NCBI GenBank assembly: GCA_021789355.1
Contig: JAJYJR010000327.1
Coordinates: 1 to 6,728 of the forward strand
Direction of reading: 5' to 3'
Source of the DNA: Chloroflexota bacterium
GTDB taxonomy: Bacteria; Chloroflexota; Limnocylindria; Limnocylindrales; CSP1-4
DNA: 6,728 nucleotides
The notes under the pieces were generated by a model that did no database searches, had not been told where the DNA came from, and worked only from the letters and a program-made list of their open reading frames with translations. The position numbers and the translations under genes are program-made. Shown here one piece after another: positions 1 to 6,010 of the stretch. Positions within the stretch are counted from its first letter, which is position 1. Each line of letters opens with the position of its first letter.

Positions 1-336
1 GAGCGTGACGAACAGGTCGGCGTGCGGCGATCGTCGGCCGCGGCGCACGAAGTCCTCGAACTCCGGCGAGCGGCGCGAGATGTGGTTCACCATCAGGTCG
101 AGCATGACGTCGTGCCGCTCGGCGAGGTGCCGGATGTCGGCCCAGCTGCCGAAGCGCGGGTCGATCTCGAGGTAGGTCGTCGGAGCGAATCCGCGGTCCC
201 CGGACGAGGGGAACGGCGGCAGGATGTGGATCCCGGTGAACAGCCCGTCGAGCGGTCCGCGGAGCAGCGCCTCGATCGCGGCGAGATCGCCCCCGAGCGA
301 GTCGGGATACGTCAGGAGCTGCGGGCCGGATCGCAC
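1..336 (-). CDS. GH13_18 sucrose-phosphorylase-type glycoside phosphorylase, N-terminal 112 residues (cut by window edge)
   Basis: Reading the minus strand from a GTG at 336 gives 112 codons open to the edge. Seen: QLLTYPDSLGGDL at residues 6-18, HILPPFPSSGDRGFAP at 37-52, and DLMVNHISRRS at 80-90. The last is GH13 conserved region I (D80, N84, H85). D47 in SGDRGF aligns with Asp50 of Bifidobacterium sucrose phosphorylase, which lies in the glucose subsite. The family splits sucrose or related alpha-glucosides with phosphate into alpha-glucose 1-phosphate and an acceptor, in the cytoplasm. From memory, the SSGDRGFAP stretch is closer to the Thermoanaerobacterium enzyme that prefers sucrose 6'-phosphate than to classical sucrose phosphorylase (DGADAGF) or E. 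coli YcjM (WSSDDGF). Full family length is about 490-550 residues, so the catalytic nucleophile, acid/base and specificity loops lie outside the window. GAGG at 344-347, 7 nt upstream, supports the GTG start. About 93% of third codon positions are G or C. Family certain; acceptor specificity unknown. Confidence 0.9.
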   Translation of the reverse strand, partial: MRSGPQLLTYPDSLGGDLAAIEALLRGPLDGLFTGIHILPPFPSSGDRGFAPTTYLEIDPRFGSWADIRHLAERHDVMLDLMVNHISRRSPEFEDFVRRGRRSPHADLFVTL

Positions 337-343
337 GCCACCA

Positions 344-347
344 CCTC
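344..347 (-). promoter_or_regulatory. Ribosome binding site of the GH13_18 phosphorylase gene
   Basis: GAGG on the minus strand, extended to GAGGTGG over 341-347, lies 7 nt before the GTG at 336. The intergenic gap here is 39 nt. The frame contains no ATG before the conserved QLLTYPDS block, so this site is what fixes the start. Confidence 0.6.
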
Positions 348-375
348 GCTGATCGCCCGGGACGCCGCCCGCGCG

Positions 376-1575
376 CTACCCACGGAGTATCGACCGGAGG
401 GCGAGCGTCAGGCGCCTCGCCCGCGCGTCCCCGTATCCCCCCATCTGGTTGCTCAGGTACGCGAACCCGACGCCGTACTCGTCGTCGGCGAAGCCCAGTT
501 GTCCGCCGGCACCGGCGTGCCCGAAGCTGCGTGGCCCGAGCATGGGCTGCGATGGCGGCGAGGCGAGCTGGAACCCGGTGCCCCATCGGGCGCCGTCGTC
601 CGGAATCCCCGAGAGTTGCGGTCCGGTCGACTGTACGACCGTGGCGTCGTCGATGGACGCGGGACCGAGAAGCCGTGGCCCGTCCATCTCGGCCACGCAA
701 TGCGCGTACAGCGCGGCAAGCGACCGGGCCGTGCTGATGCCGTTGGCTGCCGGGATCTCGGCCCCCTGGATCCGCCGGTCGTTGAAGGTGACGAAGTCGC
801 CGACGCTCGGGAACGCGAACGCGCCGCCCATCGTCAGGCTGCGCTCCACGACCGGCTGCTCGGCCGAGATCCTCGCGCTGGCCCGTGCCGCATCGGAATC
901 CTCGTCGGGGAGCGGTGGTTCCATCCAGGCCACGGAGGCGCGGAGCGCCTCGGGGAGCCCGATCCAGGTGCGGAGACCGAGGGGATCGCCCAGCCGCTGG
1001 CGGAAGTACGCCCCGGGGGTGAGGCCGGTGACCCTCCGGATCACCTCGCCGATCAGCCAGCCGTATGTCATGGCGTGGTAGAGGTGCCCCGAGCCCGGGG
1101 CCCACCACGGCGACTGTGCCTCGATGGCCAGGATCACCGGGTGCCAGGCCAGCACCTCGTCGAGCGTCAGGTCCCGGTCGAGCGCCGGCAACCCCGCGCG
1201 GTGGCTCAGGATCTGTCGTGAGGTGATCGCACCCTTCCCGTTCGCCTCGAACTCCGGCCAGTACGTAGCGACCGGGGCATCGAGGTCGAGCCGACCATCC
1301 TGCACGAGCAGGTACGCGCAGAGGGCGAGGATGCCTTTCGAGCAGGAGAAGATGACGGCCGCCGTGTCGGCATCCCACGGCAGTCCCGACCGCGCGTCGG
1401 CGATGCCAGCCCAGAGGTCGACGACCTTCCGCCCCTCGACGTAGACGGTGCAGGCGGAGCCGAGATCGGCGCGCGAGCGGAAGTTCTCGAGGAAGACATC
1501 GGCCATGGGCCCGTAGCCGGACTCCACGTCTCCGTGCAGGGTCACGGCCGCCGCGTCGGAGCGTCGCGCGGTCAC
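376..1575 (-). CDS. Beta-lactamase-fold serine hydrolase (class C / family VIII esterase type)
   Basis: A 399-residue protein of the PF00144 family (class C beta-lactamases, family VIII carboxylesterases, EstB/CubicO-like). Seen: the S-x-x-K nucleophile motif as S77-C-S-K80 in VIFSCSKGILAL; the catalytic tyrosine region GHLYHAMTYGW with Y166; and the third motif region GHAGAGG at 352-358, corresponding to the KTG or HxG position. Other family hallmarks are DLWAGIAD near the N-terminus and ILSHRAGLP at 122-130. There is no signal peptide or membrane segment, so it should be cytoplasmic. Most characterised relatives of this shape hydrolyse short acyl esters rather than beta-lactams. The start is GTG at 1575; an in-frame stop at 1612-1614 and no earlier start codon make it the longest possible form, and no good ribosome site is seen. 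GTG at codon 11 or ATG at codon 24 remain possible. It follows the MalG-like gene by 28 nt, so its role is probably tied to the imported sugar; a substrate cannot be named. Confidence 0.88.
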   Translation of the reverse strand: MTARRSDAAAVTLHGDVESGYGPMADVFLENFRSRADLGSACTVYVEGRKVVDLWAGIADARSGLPWDADTAAVIFSCSKGILALCAYLLVQDGRLDLDAPVATYWPEFEANGKGAITSRQILSHRAGLPALDRDLTLDEVLAWHPVILAIEAQSPWWAPGSGHLYHAMTYGWLIGEVIRRVTGLTPGAYFRQRLGDPLGLRTWIGLPEALRASVAWMEPPLPDEDSDAARASARISAEQPVVERSLTMGGAFAFPSVGDFVTFNDRRIQGAEIPAANGISTARSLAALYAHCVAEMDGPRLLGPASIDDATVVQSTGPQLSGIPDDGARWGTGFQLASPPSQPMLGPRSFGHAGAGGQLGFADDEYGVGFAYLSNQMGGYGDARARRLTLALRSILRG

Positions 1576-1603
1576 GCCGGCCGCCGCCCGGGTCGTGGGC
1601 CGC

Positions 1604-2428
1604 TCATCCCTTCAGCGACCCCTGCAGGAGGGCGGCCACGAACTGGCGCTGGAAGACGAGGAAGACGAGGAGCGAGGGCATGAGGATGAGGAGTGCCCCC
1701 GCGCTCAGGAGCGGGATGTCCGTCGCGTAGTGCCCCTGGAACGCGCCGAGCGCGCCGGCCATGGTCCGCTGGGTCGGATCCTGGACCAGCACCAGCGCGA
1801 GCAGGAACTGGTTCCACGTCCAGACCGAGAGCAGGATGGTCAGCGAGGAGATCGCGGGCCGGGCGAGCGGGACATGGATGCGCCAGAAGAGGTCGAGGAT
1901 GCCGGCGCCGTCGACCCGCGCGGCCTCGGACAGCTCCGAGGGCATGTTCACGAAGTGCGCGCGCATCCAGTAGACCGAGAACGGCATGTACAGCCCGATC
2001 AGGGGGAGGACGATCGCCAGTCGCGAGTTGAGCAGCCCGAAGCTCCGGACCAGGTAGTAGAGGGGCGTGATGATCCCCTCGAGCGGCAGCGTGAGGCCGA
2101 GCAGGAAGACGATGAAGAGCAGCCGAGCACCGGGAATGCGCAGGTGCCCGATGGCGAACCCGGCCATCGTGGCGATGACGACCGAGACCGGCACCACGCC
2201 CAGCACGATCAGCGTGCTCGAGACCAGCAACGCGGGCATGTTCGCCACCTGGAACGCCCGCGCGAAGTTGCCCCACTGCGGGTTGGCCGGCCAGTCGATG
2301 CCCAGCGGCGTAGACCCTGACGGGTGGAGCGCGGTCGTGAACAGGCTGGCGAACGGCAGCAGCGTGATGACCATCAGCAGGATCAGGACGACGCTGCCGG
2401 TCAGCACCTCCCGGCGCTGCATGATCAC
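1604..2428 (-). CDS. Carbohydrate ABC transporter permease, MalG/UgpE-like
   Basis: A 274-residue inner-membrane permease of the binding-protein-dependent family (PF00528, CUT1 sugar importers). Seen: an N-terminal membrane segment at about 11-33, further hydrophobic segments at about 66-94, 103-125, 135-155, 190-213 and 240-260, and the cytoplasmic EAA loop SEAARVDGAGILDLFWRIHVPLARP at about 167-191, which docks on the ATPase. That loop is quoted in two parts: SEAARVDGAG, then ILDLFWRIHVPLARP. The C-terminal tail FVAALLQGSLKG is typical of MalG-type subunits. The gene starts with GTG at 2428, overlapping the stop of the preceding permease by 4 nt (GTGA), so translation is probably coupled. 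An ATG two codons inside (2422) is the alternative, but the spacing of the ribosome site favours GTG. It would pair with the MalF-like subunit next door. Family certain; the transported sugar is not readable from it. Confidence 0.94.
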   Translation of the reverse strand: MIMQRREVLTGSVVLILLMVITLLPFASLFTTALHPSGSTPLGIDWPANPQWGNFARAFQVANMPALLVSSTLIVLGVVPVSVVIATMAGFAIGHLRIPGARLLFIVFLLGLTLPLEGIITPLYYLVRSFGLLNSRLAIVLPLIGLYMPFSVYWMRAHFVNMPSELSEAARVDGAGILDLFWRIHVPLARPAISSLTILLSVWTWNQFLLALVLVQDPTQRTMAGALGAFQGHYATDIPLLSAGALLILMPSLLVFLVFQRQFVAALLQGSLKG

Positions 2429-3396
2429 AGCGGCTCTCCTCCGGTCATGCGCTGGATCGGCAGGACCACGAGCAGCACGAGGATGACGAGGACCACGGCG
2501 AGCGCCGAGGCAAGGCCCACCTGCTGCCCGACGAAGGCGAGCTGGTAGATCTCAAGGCCGGGGACCATGGTGGCAAGCCCGGGACCGCCCCCAGTGGAGA
2601 TGTACACGATGTCGAAACTGGCGAGGGCGGCGATGGCGGTGACCGTGATGCAGACGGCGATCTCGTTGCGCAGGCTGGGCACGGTGATCGCCCAGAACTC
2701 CTGGATGGCACCTGCACCATCGATGCGCGCCGACTCGTAGAGCGCCGGGTCGATCTTGCTCATGCCGGTCAGGAGCAGGACCGTGCAGAGCCCGAGCAGC
2801 ACCCAGACGCCGATGAGCCCGACCGCGGGCAGCGCGGTGCCGAAGTCGCCCAGCCAGGCGCGGGTGATGCCCCCCAGGCCGATCGCCGAGAGGAACTCGT
2901 TCACCACGCCCGGAAGGGCGAGCACCCAGCTCCAGGCGATCCCGGCCGCGACGAGCGGGATGACCTGGGGCAGGAAGAGCACGGTGCGAGCGGCCGTGCC
3001 GATGGGCCCGGTGACGATGCGGCGGATGAGCGACGCGACGACGAGCCCGAGGCCGACCGAGATCACGCAGAAGAACAGGATGAGCTGGAAGGCGTTCGCG
3101 AGGATCTGCAGCAGGTCAGGATTGGTGAGGACCGTCCAGTAGTTCGAGAGGCCGACCCACCGGGAGGCGCCGATGCCGTCCCAGCGATACAGGGAGTACT
3201 GGACCGTCAGGACGAGCGGCTGCAGCACGAAGACCACGTACACGATGAGCGCGGGGGCCACCATCAGCCACCCGGCCCAGTTGGCCCTGCGGAGCCCCCG
3301 CAAACGGGAGGCCCGCAGGGCCGTCACGGGGCGTCCGGTCACGCGGCTCGGCGCTTCGACGACCGACGCGTCAGCAGTGGGACCGGTCTGAGACAT
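2425..3396 (-). CDS. Carbohydrate ABC transporter permease, MalF/UgpA-like
   Basis: A 323-residue inner-membrane permease, the MalF-type partner of a CUT1 sugar importer. Seen: a basic cytoplasmic N-terminus of about 40 residues; the first membrane segment with WLMVAPALIVYVVFVLQPL at 43-61; the family signature FLPQVIPLVAAGIAWSWV at 141-158; the EAA loop YESARIDGAGAIQEFWAITV from 220, ending VPSL; and the FDIVYISTGGGPG segment at 261-273. The length of 323 residues and lack of a large periplasmic loop resemble UgpA/LacF-type subunits rather than enterobacterial MalF. It starts with ATG at 3396, only 3 nt after the stop of the binding-protein gene, and no strong ribosome site is visible, so it is probably translated by coupling. 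It ends inside the start of the MalG-like gene. Family certain; substrate not determined. Confidence 0.94.
   Translation of the reverse strand: MSQTGPTADASVVEAPSRVTGRPVTALRASRLRGLRRANWAGWLMVAPALIVYVVFVLQPLVLTVQYSLYRWDGIGASRWVGLSNYWTVLTNPDLLQILANAFQLILFFCVISVGLGLVVASLIRRIVTGPIGTAARTVLFLPQVIPLVAAGIAWSWVLALPGVVNEFLSAIGLGGITRAWLGDFGTALPAVGLIGVWVLLGLCTVLLLTGMSKIDPALYESARIDGAGAIQEFWAITVPSLRNEIAVCITVTAIAALASFDIVYISTGGGPGLATMVPGLEIYQLAFVGQQVGLASALAVVLVILVLLVVLPIQRMTGGEPL
2436..2442 (-). promoter_or_regulatory. Ribosome binding site that fixes the MalG-like start
   Basis: GGAGGAG on the minus strand, inside the end of the MalF-like gene, lies 7 nt before GTG at 2428 and 13 nt before the alternative ATG at 2422. 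The spacing supports GTG as the real start, which gives the 4-nt overlap with the upstream gene. Confidence 0.7.
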
Positions 3397-3399
3397 GGA

Positions 3400-4857
3400 T
3401 CAGGACCCAAGTTCCTGCAGGTACTGGGTCTGGACGTACTTGAGCATCCCGGCCGGGGTCTCCTGACCGCCGACCATCTTCTGGAGCTCAGGCGTCCACC
3501 CCTGCGCGAAGATGGAACCGGTGGCGTTGGCGATGAAGCCCATCGTCCCGTTGTCCTTGAATACGTTCTGGGCGGCAGACAGCGTGTCGTTGATGATCGA
3601 GCCTGAGGCTGCCGGCGGCACCGACAGATCCGGGGGTCCGCCCGGGTACGAGCCGCCGACGCTCACGTCGATCTGGCGCGCGGTCGGGTTCGTGGCGACC
3701 CAGTTGAAGAAGAACGCCGCGCAGTCCGCGTGGGGGGCCTTGGCGGCGATGCCATACGTCAGCGGCGACGACATGGCTGCGTATGTACCACCCGCGGTCG
3801 CCGGCGGGAAGAGGAAGAACCCCACGTTGCCCGACATGAACTTGTCGTAGTTGGCGTCTTCCCAGTCACCGTTGAAGGTGAACACGCCCTCGCCCTTCTC
3901 GAACCGGCCGTTCGAGTCGGTGTACTGGATCGCGTTCGTGTCCTTGGGGAAGTACCCCGCCTGGATCCACTTCTGGAGGTGCTGGGCCGCCTGCAGGTTG
4001 GCCGGAGTGTTGATCGTGGTGCCCTTCTTCTGGAAGATCCAGTCGTTGATGGCACTGGCCGGGCCGTAGTCGGCCATCAGATCCTGCAGCGGGAAGGCCA
4101 GGCCGCCGCCGCTGGCCGATGCGTTCCACTGCATGATGGGCTGCAGGCCGGCGGCCTTCGCCTTGGCCAGCAGCGCATCGAACTCGGCAAGGGTCTGGGG
4201 CGGCTGGGTCATCCCGATCTGAGCGGCTTCCTTCTTGTTGTAGAAGACGCCGGTCATGCTGTAGTTGAGACCCATCGCGTAGAGCGAGCCCGAACCGACC
4301 CCGGTCGGGCCGACGCGGTTCTGCGCGAGCTCGGAGGACGGCCAGTTGTCCCAGCCGAACGTGGTCGCGTAGCCGTCAAGGTTCTTGAGCAGCCCGTCCT
4401 TGACGAGCGTGACCATCGTCGGAAGCCGGATCAGGTCCGGCGGATTGTCGCCTGCCAGGAGCCTCGGCGTCTCGTTGATCAGGTTCGTGAACTGGTCCTG
4501 GCTGATCTTCCAGGTGACGTTCGGGAACTCCTTCGTGAACTCCTGGGAGAGCGAGAACGGGAGTTGGAACCCGGTCTCGAACCAGGCGTTGAGCGTGACC
4601 GGCTGCGTTCCGCAGAACTGCGCCTCGCTGCTGGCCGAGGCGCTGGCCGCGGCACTGGCCGCCGCCTGGCTTGCCGCAGCGGCACTCGCGCTGGCTGCTG
4701 GCGCCGCTGATGCTGCGGGGGCCGGCGTCGCGGGCGCCGGGGTCGTGCCCGGGGCTGCGCAGGCGACGGCCACGAGCGCGCCGGCCACGATTGCCGGAAC
4801 GGTTCCACGACGGCGCCGTGCTGTCCGTCTCAGGTGCGTGGACGCGAACGACAACAT
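3400..4857 (-). CDS. Sugar-binding lipoprotein of an ABC importer (family 1 extracellular solute-binding protein)
   Basis: A 485-residue periplasmic or surface-anchored receptor that captures a sugar and hands it to the two permeases encoded next. Seen: an Arg-rich n-region (HLRRTARRRRG), a hydrophobic core and a lipobox-like AVAC with C33 as the lipidation site; an Ala/Ser/Pro linker at about 34-78; then the mature fold from PVTLNAWF at 86. Family 1 hallmarks are NPPDLIRLP at 138-146, GSLYAMGLNYSMTGVFYNKK at 190-209, and GEGVFTFNGDWE at 322-333. Many Trp and Tyr residues (W92, W172, W244, W273, W332) are candidate sugar-stacking side chains. C82 and C379 are the only cysteines after the lipid anchor and might form a disulfide. 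The frame extends upstream to 4908, but ATG at 4857 is chosen because AGGAGG sits 7 nt before it and a signal peptide follows. It starts 47 nt after the repressor stop. Family sure; ligand unknown. Confidence 0.93.
   Translation of the reverse strand: MLSFASTHLRRTARRRRGTVPAIVAGALVAVACAAPGTTPAPATPAPAASAAPAASASAAAASQAAASAAASASASSEAQFCGTQPVTLNAWFETGFQLPFSLSQEFTKEFPNVTWKISQDQFTNLINETPRLLAGDNPPDLIRLPTMVTLVKDGLLKNLDGYATTFGWDNWPSSELAQNRVGPTGVGSGSLYAMGLNYSMTGVFYNKKEAAQIGMTQPPQTLAEFDALLAKAKAAGLQPIMQWNASASGGGLAFPLQDLMADYGPASAINDWIFQKKGTTINTPANLQAAQHLQKWIQAGYFPKDTNAIQYTDSNGRFEKGEGVFTFNGDWEDANYDKFMSGNVGFFLFPPATAGGTYAAMSSPLTYGIAAKAPHADCAAFFFNWVATNPTARQIDVSVGGSYPGGPPDLSVPPAASGSIINDTLSAAQNVFKDNGTMGFIANATGSIFAQGWTPELQKMVGGQETPAGMLKYVQTQYLQELGS
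4624..4758 (-). repeat. Low-complexity Ala/Ser/Pro linker coding sequence in the binding protein
   Basis: This encodes residues 34-78 of the lipoprotein: first TPAPATPAPAAS-type Pro/Ala repeats, then Ala/Ser runs such as ASASAAAASQAAASAAASAS. It lies between lipid-anchored C33 and the folded domain. It looks like a flexible tether holding the receptor off the membrane or through a cell-surface layer. It is degenerate at DNA level and probably evolves quickly in length. Confidence 0.8.
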
Positions 4858-4864
4858 CCAGGAT

Positions 4865-4871
4865 CCTCCTC
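4865..4871 (-). promoter_or_regulatory. Strong ribosome binding site of the sugar-binding lipoprotein
   Basis: GAGGAGG on the minus strand is followed by 7 nt and then ATG at 4857. It is the strongest Shine-Dalgarno match in the operon, in keeping with the need for a molar excess of binding protein over permeases. It also argues against the longer in-frame start at 4908, which would overlap the end of the repressor gene. Confidence 0.8.
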
Positions 4872-4904
4872 GCTGCGCGCACTGACCAATCAAGGTCCAC
4901 GACG

Positions 4905-5930
4905 TCACGCCAGACCCGGCCCTCCCTTCGGTGCTGCCGTGGTGCTCCGGACGACGACGCTGGGATCGAGACTCACCAGCGGTGGCACTGCGGAGCGTTC
5001 GTCGATCTCCTTCAGCAGGAGCTCGGCCCCCTGGCGTCCGGACTCGAACAACTGCTGGCGCACCGTCGTGAGCCCGACGTAGTCGGCCGCCTCGATGTCG
5101 TCATAGCCGACGACCGACAGGTCGTCCGGGATGCGAAGCCCGCTCTCGCGGGCAGCCGCCATCACCCCCAGGGCCTGCGTGTCGCTGGCGGCGAAGATGG
5201 CCGTGGGACGGTCCGGCGACTCGAGCAGCCGCATGGCGAGCTCGCGTGCCTCGTACCGGCCATGGGCGCCCAGTGCGACGAGATCCCGACAGGCAGCGAT
5301 GCCCGCAGTGGCCAGGGCCCGCTCGTAGCCGGCGAACCGATCGCGCCCGGACGTGAACCCGAACGGGTTCTCGAATGCATCGCCGACGAACCCGATGCGC
5401 CGATGGCCGAGCTCCAGCAGGTGCCGCGTGGCGAGCTCGCCGCCGGCGACGTCGTCGCCCACCACGCTTGGCAACCGCTCCAGCCCAGGCGCATGGGCGT
5501 CGATGACGACGACGGGGATCGAGGCCGTCGCCAGGGCGGCCACTTCATCGGGGTTCGGGGGCAGTGAGACGACCAGGAGGCCGTCGGTCCGCTGGGCCAC
5601 CGGGAGCGTCCGCAGGTACTGGTCGCGCTTCTCGACGGTCTCGACGTTGTAGATGACGAGGTCGAACTCGCTGTCGCTGAGGACGGCGTCCACGCCACGG
5701 AGCCGCTCGGCGGCCTGGGGCCGGGTCAGGAAGGTGATCACCACGCTGATGGTCAGCGTTCGCCCGAGGCTGAGACGCCGGGCAGCATGGCTCGGCGTGA
5801 ACTTGAGTTCCTCCATGGCCCGGAGGACCCGACGTCGGGTCTCGTCGTGGACGAGCTCGTGCCGGTTCAGGACTCGGGAGGCGGTTGCCACGCTGACACC
5901 CGCGTGGCGCGCCACATCGCGAAGGGTCAC
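4905..5930 (-). CDS. LacI/GalR-family transcriptional repressor
   Basis: A 341-residue regulator, the usual length for the family. Seen: the N-terminal helix-turn-helix TLRDVARHAGVSVATASRVL at 2-21; recognition residues V14, A15 and R19, which align with LacI Tyr17, Gln18 and Arg22; and a hinge helix SHAARRLSLGRT at 47-58 with L53 at the place of the minor-groove leucine (LacI Leu56). The periplasmic-binding-protein-like effector domain follows, with VVVIDAHAPG at 140-149, HLLELGHRRIGFVGD at 170-184, R198 in GRDRFAGY, FAASDTQALGV at 246-256, and VVGYDDIEAADY at 273-284. The Val-Ala pair matches that of GalR, whose sites read TGTAA..TTACA, in agreement with the operators just upstream. GTG at 5930 is the first start after an in-frame stop; no good ribosome site is seen. 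It is the first gene of the operon, so it probably represses its own synthesis and the transporter until a sugar or derivative binds. Confidence 0.95.
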   Translation of the reverse strand: MTLRDVARHAGVSVATASRVLNRHELVHDETRRRVLRAMEELKFTPSHAARRLSLGRTLTISVVITFLTRPQAAERLRGVDAVLSDSEFDLVIYNVETVEKRDQYLRTLPVAQRTDGLLVVSLPPNPDEVAALATASIPVVVIDAHAPGLERLPSVVGDDVAGGELATRHLLELGHRRIGFVGDAFENPFGFTSGRDRFAGYERALATAGIAACRDLVALGAHGRYEARELAMRLLESPDRPTAIFAASDTQALGVMAAARESGLRIPDDLSVVGYDDIEAADYVGLTTVRQQLFESGRQGAELLLKEIDERSAVPPLVSLDPSVVVRSTTAAPKGGPGLA

Positions 5931-5960
5931 CGTCTTCTGGACCGTGGCTCGATCCTCCGA

Positions 5961-5974
5961 TGGAACCGGTTACA
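5961..5974. promoter_or_regulatory. LacI-type operator, gene-proximal copy
   Basis: TGGAACCGGTTACA, centred on the CpG at 5967/5968. The halves TGGAACC and TGTAACC (reverse complement of the right half) match at 6 of 7 positions. It fits the LacI-family pattern TGTAANCGNTTACA with a central CpG and suits the Val-Ala recognition residues of the adjacent repressor. It sits 31-44 nt upstream of the repressor start, where a bound repressor would cover the likely transcription start. Confidence 0.75.
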
Positions 5975-5988
5975 TGTAACCGGTACCA
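5975..5988. promoter_or_regulatory. LacI-type operator, promoter-proximal copy
   Basis: TGTAACCGGTACCA, centred on the CpG at 5981/5982, directly abuts the other operator with no base between. It has one perfect half (TGTAACC) and one weaker half (TGGTACC). Its sequence equals the reverse complement of its neighbour at 13 of 14 positions. The shared inner part, 5965-5984, is a perfect 20-bp palindrome. It overlaps the expected -10 region, so occupancy should block RNA polymerase. Confidence 0.72.
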
Positions 5989-6010
5989 GAGAAAGTACTA
6001 CGCGTGTCAA
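5980..6010 (-). promoter_or_regulatory. Probable sigma-70-type promoter of the operon
   Basis: TTGACA on the minus strand at 6005-6010 is a perfect -35 hexamer. At 17 nt spacing the -10 position (5982-5987) reads GGTACC, and at 19 nt (5980-5985) TACCGG; both are poor TATAAT matches, so the -10 is not settled. Transcription would begin near 5974, within the operator pair, leaving an untranslated leader of roughly 45 nt before the GTG at 5930. The overlap with the operators fits a repressed promoter with a weak -10. Confidence 0.5.

Noticed and set aside
22..1221. 399-codon plus-strand open frame opposite the serine hydrolase and phosphorylase genes
   Set aside because: It lies antisense to two clear family members, is Arg/Glu/Pro-rich with no motif, and is explained by the G/C-rich third codon positions of the real genes.
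1595..2320. 241-codon plus-strand open frame opposite the MalG-like permease
   Set aside because: Highly charged Glu/Arg/Gln-rich product, typical of the reverse strand of a hydrophobic membrane-protein gene.
3730..4710. 326-codon plus-strand open frame opposite the sugar-binding protein
   Set aside because: Antisense shadow of a well-supported lipoprotein gene; no recognisable domain or ribosome site.
4796..4806. GGAACGGTTCC palindrome as a possible second repressor operator
   Set aside because: It has an odd-length centre and lacks the CpG-centred 14-bp arrangement; it is inside the signal-peptide codons of the binding protein.
4858..4908. Upstream extension of the binding-protein frame to a start at 4908
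   Set aside because: It would add 17 residues before the signal peptide and overlap the repressor stop, while an ideal ribosome site sits before the ATG at 4857.
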